From Bradyrhizobium canariense (GTDB taxonomy: Bacteria > Pseudomonadota > Alphaproteobacteria > Rhizobiales > Xanthobacteraceae), in NCBI RefSeq assembly GCF_900105125.1, contig NZ_LT629750.1, positions 2,046,001 through 2,110,000 on the forward strand: a DNA stretch of 64,000 nucleotides. The letters run 5' to 3'. Numbering within the stretch: position 1 is the stretch's first letter; every line of letters starts with the position of its first letter. A program made the translations under genes and the position numbers. The notes beneath the pieces are model-generated. The model did not search any database, was not told the DNA's origin, and was given only the letters and a program-made list of their open reading frames with translations. Below are positions 59,956 to 64,000 of this stretch, piece after piece.

Positions 59956-60282
59956 TCACCGAGCCCGCTCCAAGGCTCGGGAGGAAGACATCTTTGGTTG
60001 TCGGACAGTCTTCATCTTCATTTTCGGTTTGGTGACATGCTCCCTGAGCCGCACGCCCCGGCCTCCAGATGAACTCTGAGCGCCCGGGTTGATCAGCTCG
60101 ATTCCCGCATCCTCGAGGGCGGAAACCAGCTTCATGAGGGAATCAACATTGGCCCGGATAACTCCGTCGCTGGCTTCCATACGCTGTATGGTCGGCACCG
60201 AAAGATCTGCCAAATCAGCAGTCTCACGCTGATCGATATTCAAAAGCGCGCGAGCAGCCCGGAGTTGATTAGAGGTAATCAT
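59956..60282 (-). CDS. Small HTH (XRE-type) regulator, paralogue of the Ehr leader
   Basis: 108 residues. MITSNQLRAARALLNIDQRETADLADLSVPTIQRMEASDG aligns along its whole helix-turn-helix with the protein at 48124-48444, as does NVDSLMKLVSALEDAGIELINPG. The C-terminal 30 residues differ. It faces away from the Ehr operon. It may regulate the genes to its right or cross-regulate the operon. Confidence 0.82.
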   Translation of the reverse strand: MITSNQLRAARALLNIDQRETADLADLSVPTIQRMEASDGVIRANVDSLMKLVSALEDAGIELINPGAQSSSGGRGVRLREHVTKPKMKMKTVRQPKMSSSRALERAR

Positions 60283-60645
60283 TAAACGTCATCGCCTCCA
60301 TGCCAGCGAGGTCCCCAAGCATGCTTATCTGAAGCAGAATGTAGTTTCAAGCATCATTTTACATGCCCAAAATATCACGGCGCCCTCGCGCCACATCTCT
60401 GACATAGATCGACACCAAATATGATAATATATACATAAAACATCCTTCTACCACTTTAGAACCTGTCAAACGATAATCCAACCAGCATTTATCGTTTTCT
60501 GTTTTGATTTTTTGGATTAATCTCGCAACGAACCACACGCCGAAGAAAGCACTATGCGAAGGAAGATGTCTTGCACTTAGCCTGCGACGCGCAAGGTCTG
60601 CGCCTTACCGTCGTGTTTCCACCGCGGCCCGTGAGGAGATGCACC
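60283..60645. other. AT-rich divergent regulatory region
   Basis: About 360 bases between the leftward HTH gene and the rightward small membrane protein. Locally AT-rich (60400-60520), unlike its surroundings, so promoters for both sides are likely. No gene is supported. Confidence 0.4.
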
Positions 60646-60960
60646 ATGGACGCGTTAATTGTTCTCTCAACTGGGGAAGCGCTCGCCGGCGCCCTCGGCG
60701 GAGTAGCCGTCGGAGGAATGCTGCAGGACTCCAGTTTTGGTAAAGCCGTGAATGCCATTGTCGGCCTCGTGGGCGGAGTCACAATTGGCTATCTGCTGCA
60801 CACCACCTTTCCGGAGATTGCGAGTTCGGTCAGCAACGGCTCCTTGGGCGCCATCCTGGGCGAGATCATCGGCGCGCTTGTCGGCGGCGGAATTGCAATA
60901 ACTATTTGCGCACTCGTGAAAGATAATGTTCGAGGCGTCCGCGGAGATCGACTGCGGTGA
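60646..60960 (+). CDS. Small glycine-rich membrane protein
   Basis: 104 residues from ATG 60646, preceded by GAGGAG. Three hydrophobic glycine-rich segments: ALAGALGGVAVGGML, AIVGLVGGVTIGYLLHTTF and LGEIIGALVGGGIAITICALV, then a basic tail NVRGVRGDR. The pattern resembles small GlsB/transglycosylase-associated-type membrane proteins, but I cannot assign a family. It precedes the second spermidine-synthase-like gene by 115 bases. Confidence 0.6.
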   Translation: MDALIVLSTGEALAGALGGVAVGGMLQDSSFGKAVNAIVGLVGGVTIGYLLHTTFPEIASSVSNGSLGAILGEIIGALVGGGIAITICALVKDNVRGVRGDRLR

Positions 60961-61075
60961 TAGACTCTAGTGATCGACCATTGGCGCGGCTACGGTCATG
61001 ACAATTCACTCCATGGCGAGCCATGCGTGAAGCATATTTTCGAAACGTCCGATCCGGTTGTTGGAGTATTTGACC

Positions 61076-61816
61076 TTGAAGCTTTTGGAGCGTTACCAAG
61101 GTAGGAATGGCGAGATCGAGATCGTCGAATGTTCCTGGGATGGGACCCGCATCTATTTCGAAGAGGGCATTAGGCAGAGCCAGGCGACGTCGGATGGTGA
61201 GAGCGTATTCACCTACCTCAAGCTCATGGATGAGCTTTTGTACCGGTCGACAAACACGCTTGTTTTGGGATGCGGCGGTGGAAACCTCGCCACCAGGCTG
61301 GCCCGTCTCGGAAAACGACTCACGATCGTCGACAGCAATCCGATCAGCTTCGTAATCGCCCGCAAGTTTTTTGGGCTGCCGGACGAGCTGCCATGCATCG
61401 TCTCGGATTTCCGAACGTTCGTTTATCAGGATGATACTCTTTACGACGGCATCGCAATCGACGTCGGCGGTCCGGGTTTCCAGTTCAACGATGAGTTCGA
61501 TATCGAGACCTGCGACGCCATCCGCGCCCGCCTAGTACCCGCGGGCCGCATCGTGATGAATATCCCAGTAACGAACGATATCGATCCCACACCCGATCGC
61601 ATCGCGGCGCGACTTGCCGGCGATAGCCTGCGGGTGTGGATCGTCGATGAGCAGGGTATCGAAGACCGGAATGCAGTCATTGCCTGCTTGCCGGAAAAGC
61701 AGCTGAACGCGCGGTCGGCGCTCAACGATGTCATGTGTAGCAATCATGAGCGATGGTCAATCCGGCGAGGAAGATTGCGTAGCCGCGACCTCGCTTGCGG
61801 ATCGCGCAATTGGTGA
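61076..61816 (+). CDS. Spermidine-synthase-like methyltransferase-fold protein (copy 2)
   Basis: 246 residues from TTG 61076 (LKLLERYQGRNGEIEIVE), with GGAG nine bases upstream; a TTG at 61058 is an alternative. [37 protein letters not shown] and YDGIAIDVGGPGFQFNDEF align with copy 1 at 56195 through about residue 210. Both share the odd VDxNPISF and DVGGPGF blocks, so they form one subfamily. The reaction is unknown. It is followed after six bases by a ketosynthase fragment. Confidence 0.75.
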   Translation: MKLLERYQGRNGEIEIVECSWDGTRIYFEEGIRQSQATSDGESVFTYLKLMDELLYRSTNTLVLGCGGGNLATRLARLGKRLTIVDSNPISFVIARKFFGLPDELPCIVSDFRTFVYQDDTLYDGIAIDVGGPGFQFNDEFDIETCDAIRARLVPAGRIVMNIPVTNDIDPTPDRIAARLAGDSLRVWIVDEQGIEDRNAVIACLPEKQLNARSALNDVMCSNHERWSIRRGRLRSRDLACGSRNW

Positions 61817-61822
61817 ACTGTG

Positions 61823-61954
61823 ATGGAAACACGCGAGACATGGGTCACAGGCATCGGAATTGTCTCGTCGTTGGGTGAAGGCCTTGAGGCGACCTGGGAG
61901 GCTCTTCACCAGCGCCACGTCAACGTCGACACATCGATCCATGCGCGTGGATGA
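61823..61954 (+). pseudogene. Beta-ketoacyl-ACP synthase, N-terminal fragment
   Basis: 43 codons: METRETWVTGIGIVSSLGEG, then LEATWEALHQRHVNVDTSIH. VTGIGIVSSLG is the invariant N-terminus of FabF-type ketosynthases. The remaining 370 residues with the catalytic Cys-His-His are missing, and the frame ends at TGA 61952-61954. It was probably an operon partner of the methyltransferase-like gene, cut by the event that brought in the trbE debris to its right. Confidence 0.65.
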
Positions 61955-62042
61955 TCCATTCGTTGGCCTTAGTCAATTTTGATCTTCAGATCCCAAAGAA
62001 GGGCGGCCAGCGGCAAATGGAGGCATGGCAACGCATTGGTAC

Positions 62043-62930
62043 CTATGCGGCCGGGCCTGAACTGAGTTCCGCCGGCATCAAAGACGACAAGGAGCTTCTC
62101 GCCCGCACTGACACGATCGGCGGCGGCGAGCGCGATGAGCGATTGGGTGACATCGTTTGGATTGCAGCCGGACAGGCGATTGCCGCGACGCGACTGGCAG
62201 TCGTAGTCCCGCTTCGGGGTGCGCGGGCGAGAATCTCGATCTGTCGGTCATTGAGCCCAAAGCGTCGGTAGATCTTCATGATCTGTGGTTCGATGGCGCG
62301 GTCGTTGGGCAACAGGATCCAGGGCGGACAGCTCTCGATGATGGCCGGCGCAATCGCGGAGCCGTCGATATCCGCGAGCGATTGCGTGGCGAAAATAATG
62401 GACGCGTTCTTCTTGCGCGGTGTTTTCAGCCACTCGCGCAACCGTCCGGCAAAATCGGCGTCTTCGAGCGCAAGCCACCCCTCGTCGATAACGAGCAGGG
62501 TCGGCCGCCCGTCAAAGCGCGCCTCGATCCGATGAAACAGATAGGCCAGCGCAGCCGGCGCGACGGTGGTCCCATTCAAGCCATCGGTCTCAAAAACCTG
62601 AGCCGGCGACTCGCCCAAGCGTTCGCTTTCGGCGTCGAGCAGCCGATCATAGGGACCGCCGCGGCAATAGGGCTGCAGCCCCGCTTTAGCACATTGGACT
62701 GAAGCAGAACGGAAAGGCCGGTGGAGAGTGCGTTCCTGAACCGGAGCGGACGCGAGCGAGCCGAGAGCGGACCAGACGTGCTCCTTGGCCTCCGGTGTCA
62801 CCTCGATTCTCTCGCGGGTCAAAATCGAGCCGATCCAGTCGGCCGCCCAGCCGCGTTCCGCGGCATCATCGATTCTGGCGAGCGGCTGGAGGGAAACGAA
62901 CTCGGAAGATTCCCCAGCAAGCGCTCTCCG
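62043..62930 (-). pseudogene. trbE: Conjugal transfer ATPase TrbE, internal fragment
   Basis: Coding relics on the minus strand read EFVSLQPLARIDDAAERGW, AADWIGSILTRE, then KEHVWSALGSLASAPVQERTL, then (after a shift) TGLSVLLQSNVLK, QPYCRGGPYDRLLDAESERLG, RPTLLVIDEGWLAL (Walker B), FATQSLADIDGSAIAPAIIESCP and YRRFGLNDRQIEILARA. This is the C-terminal VirB4/TrbE ATPase. Two compensating shifts near 62690-62720 and another after 62240 break it, and the Walker A part is missing. It comes from a Trb-type conjugative element. Confidence 0.75.
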
Positions 62931-63011
62931 GGGTACATCCGCAGAGTGGCAACGAGGCTCGGCGTTTCCGTGAGGCCCGCGAAGCCCAAATGATGGGGGA
63001 TTTTTCCTGCG

Positions 63012-63230
63012 TCACTTCCGAGCGTGGGCATATCTCGGGTTGATGCCGCAGGTGGAATTAGTCCCTGACGCAGTCGCCATACACTGCCGCCGCGAGTGGA
63101 ACTGGCAGTTGCCGGGAAAACCCCATTGGCTTCCCTGCAGACAGTACTTTCCCGCAGCCGCCGGCTGAACGGTGGATACCAGGGCTACGAACGAAGCCAG
63201 GATCATGAAGACTTGAACAAAACGTCGCAT
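63012..63230 (-). CDS. Small secreted DUF3551-like protein
   Basis: 72 residues from ATG 63230. A signal peptide (MRRFVQVFMILASFVALVST ... AAAG) precedes KYCLQGSQWGFPGNCQFHSRRQCMATASGT with four cysteines, the DUF3551 pattern common in Bradyrhizobium. Function unknown. Confidence 0.75.
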   Translation of the reverse strand: MRRFVQVFMILASFVALVSTVQPAAAGKYCLQGSQWGFPGNCQFHSRRQCMATASGTNSTCGINPRYAHARK

Positions 63231-63312
63231 TTATTAGCCTCCTCTTCGAATAGCTTTGCGGCCAACTGATACCCGTGGTTTGCGGATCTCGCCGCCGCGA
63301 CAGCGTTGAAAA

Positions 63313-63534
63313 TCACCTACAGCGCACGCGTCCCCAGCGATCTCTCCAACACCTGCGGCAATGTCGGCGCCCCCAGCGGTCTCGCCAACACCGACGCCAC
63401 GAAACATCCGTCACATCGCTAACATTGGCAGTGATACCCGCCGCCAGCGGGGGGACCGGTGCAGCTTGGGCAGATCCATGCACGGCCGCGAGAACCAAGC
63501 CTGCAACCGACATCGCAAGTGCTGTTCGCAACAT
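63313..63534 (-). CDS. Small secreted protein with a duplicated CWRDRWGR motif
   Basis: 73 residues from ATG 63534. A signal peptide (MLRTALAMSVAGLVLAAVHG, ending SAQA) precedes a short region and two tandem copies of RRCWRDRWGR at the C-terminus. The cysteine- and tryptophan-rich basic tail may bind metal, nucleic acid or the cell surface. No family is recognised with certainty, though short proteins with this tail are seen in rhizobia. Confidence 0.6.
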   Translation of the reverse strand: MLRTALAMSVAGLVLAAVHGSAQAAPVPPLAAGITANVSDVTDVSWRRCWRDRWGRRHCRRCWRDRWGRVRCR

Positions 63535-63727
63535 GTCTCTCTCCCTATTTTGTGGCGTTATCCTTTGCCCTAGGCGACATGATTCTTGGCCATTGAGCAC
63601 CACCGGGGATGGGCGCGCGAATTCGATGATCCTATCGCATGAATGTTCTCATTTCCCCATCGGTAATTTACCCGAGCGGCACACCAGATTGACCTGATGC
63701 TCTCCCTCGCTGGGTTTTCTAAGACGC

Positions 63728-63979
63728 CTATCGTGGGTCGTCCCACAGATCACCTTTCGGCGGATGATCTATGGTGGGGCGATCGTCTTCATAAACTGTC
63801 CCACGTGGGACAGTTGAATTCCTGGCCCTGCGCACTGTCGGTTCACTGACCCCGACCTCGTCCGCGATCTCGTAGTTTGATCTTTTGTCGTTTGGGTGCG
63901 CCTTAAAGTGAGCCGTTGCCCGATCCGCCTTCAGGACTACAGGCGCACCACATTGACACGCTGCGTCGACTCCGCACAC
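63728..63979 (-). CDS. Small cysteine and helix-turn-helix protein
   Basis: 83 residues from a GTG at 63979. CGVDAACQCGAPVV is a cysteine cluster (further cysteines lie upstream in frame toward the window edge), then HPNDKRSNYEIADEVGVSEPTVRRAR is a clear helix-turn-helix. It could be a DNA-binding protein of a mobile element. The true start may lie further right, at or beyond 63990, so the N-terminus is uncertain. Confidence 0.55.
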   Translation of the reverse strand: MCGVDAACQCGAPVVLKADRATAHFKAHPNDKRSNYEIADEVGVSEPTVRRARNSTVPRGTVYEDDRPTIDHPPKGDLWDDPR

Positions 63980-64000
63980 CGAACAGGCAACAAAAAGCCC

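Noticed and set aside
1..64000. CRISPR array or functional rRNA/tRNA genes
   Set aside because: No regularly spaced direct repeats of CRISPR type were seen, and the only tRNA-like sequences are the two 3' relics at 11150-11226 and 44894-44938.

Overview
The window looks like a chromosomal stretch of a Bradyrhizobium-like alphaproteobacterium (order Hyphomicrobiales). This is inferred from the GC-rich coding style, a TakP-type TRAP binding protein, DUF1289, DUF983 and DUF3551 proteins, an HWE-family histidine kinase, and the arrangement of the housekeeping genes. No 16S or other marker gene is present, so the genus is an inference.

Region 1 (1 to about 10.8 kb) is core-like: a cut-off periplasmic sulfite dehydrogenase, two tandem TRAP binding proteins, Mrp/ApbC, a 3-hydroxyisobutyrate dehydrogenase-type oxidoreductase, a membrane histidine kinase, a DUF1289 protein, a periplasmic retropepsin-like protease and intact dusA.

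Region 2 (about 10.8 to 41.1 kb) is accessory DNA inserted at the 5' end of dusA. Two displaced dusA 5' ends lie at 18.9 and 41.1 kb, so the DNA reads as two tandem dusA-site elements (A about 8.2 kb, B about 22 kb) and the start of a third, older one (C). Each end carries copies of a GGTACTGCA / TGCAGTACC repeat. I see no integrase in A or B. Element A carries an extradiol ring-cleavage operon (ligB, ligA, an MFS transporter, an atypical SDR), a GntR remnant, a tRNA-Arg(CCG) relic and a winged-helix/NB-ARC regulator. Element B carries a truncated regulator joined to a PAS-sensor relic, a complete regulator of the same type, an AraC regulator, an alternative respiratory branch (NDH-2 plus cyanide-insensitive bd oxidase plus DUF2474 protein), a 3-hydroxyacyl-CoA dehydrogenase-like protein, a YWTD propeller, an ABC-2/HlyD exporter without an ATPase, an adenylate cyclase-TolB-TPR protein, a two-part CoA-transferase and a PepSY protein.

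Region 3 (41.1 to 48 kb) is a graveyard: a frameshifted primase-helicase of the TOTE type, an intact HigBA-like toxin-antitoxin pair behind a perfect palindrome, a 3' fragment of tRNA-Val(CAC), a dhaK fragment and an HWE histidine kinase.

Region 4 (48 to 62 kb) is an operon for a complex I-like, energy-converting-hydrogenase-related (Ehr) membrane complex (HyfB-C-E-F-G-I homologues). The large subunit has lost the nickel-binding cysteines. It is led by a small HTH regulator and followed by a spermidine-synthase-like protein translationally close to pckA, a CDF-like membrane protein, DUF983, a second HTH paralogue and a second spermidine-synthase-like paralogue followed by a ketosynthase fragment.

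Region 5 (62 to 64 kb) holds a decayed trbE (conjugation) fragment and small secreted or DNA-binding proteins, which suggests yet another degraded mobile element.
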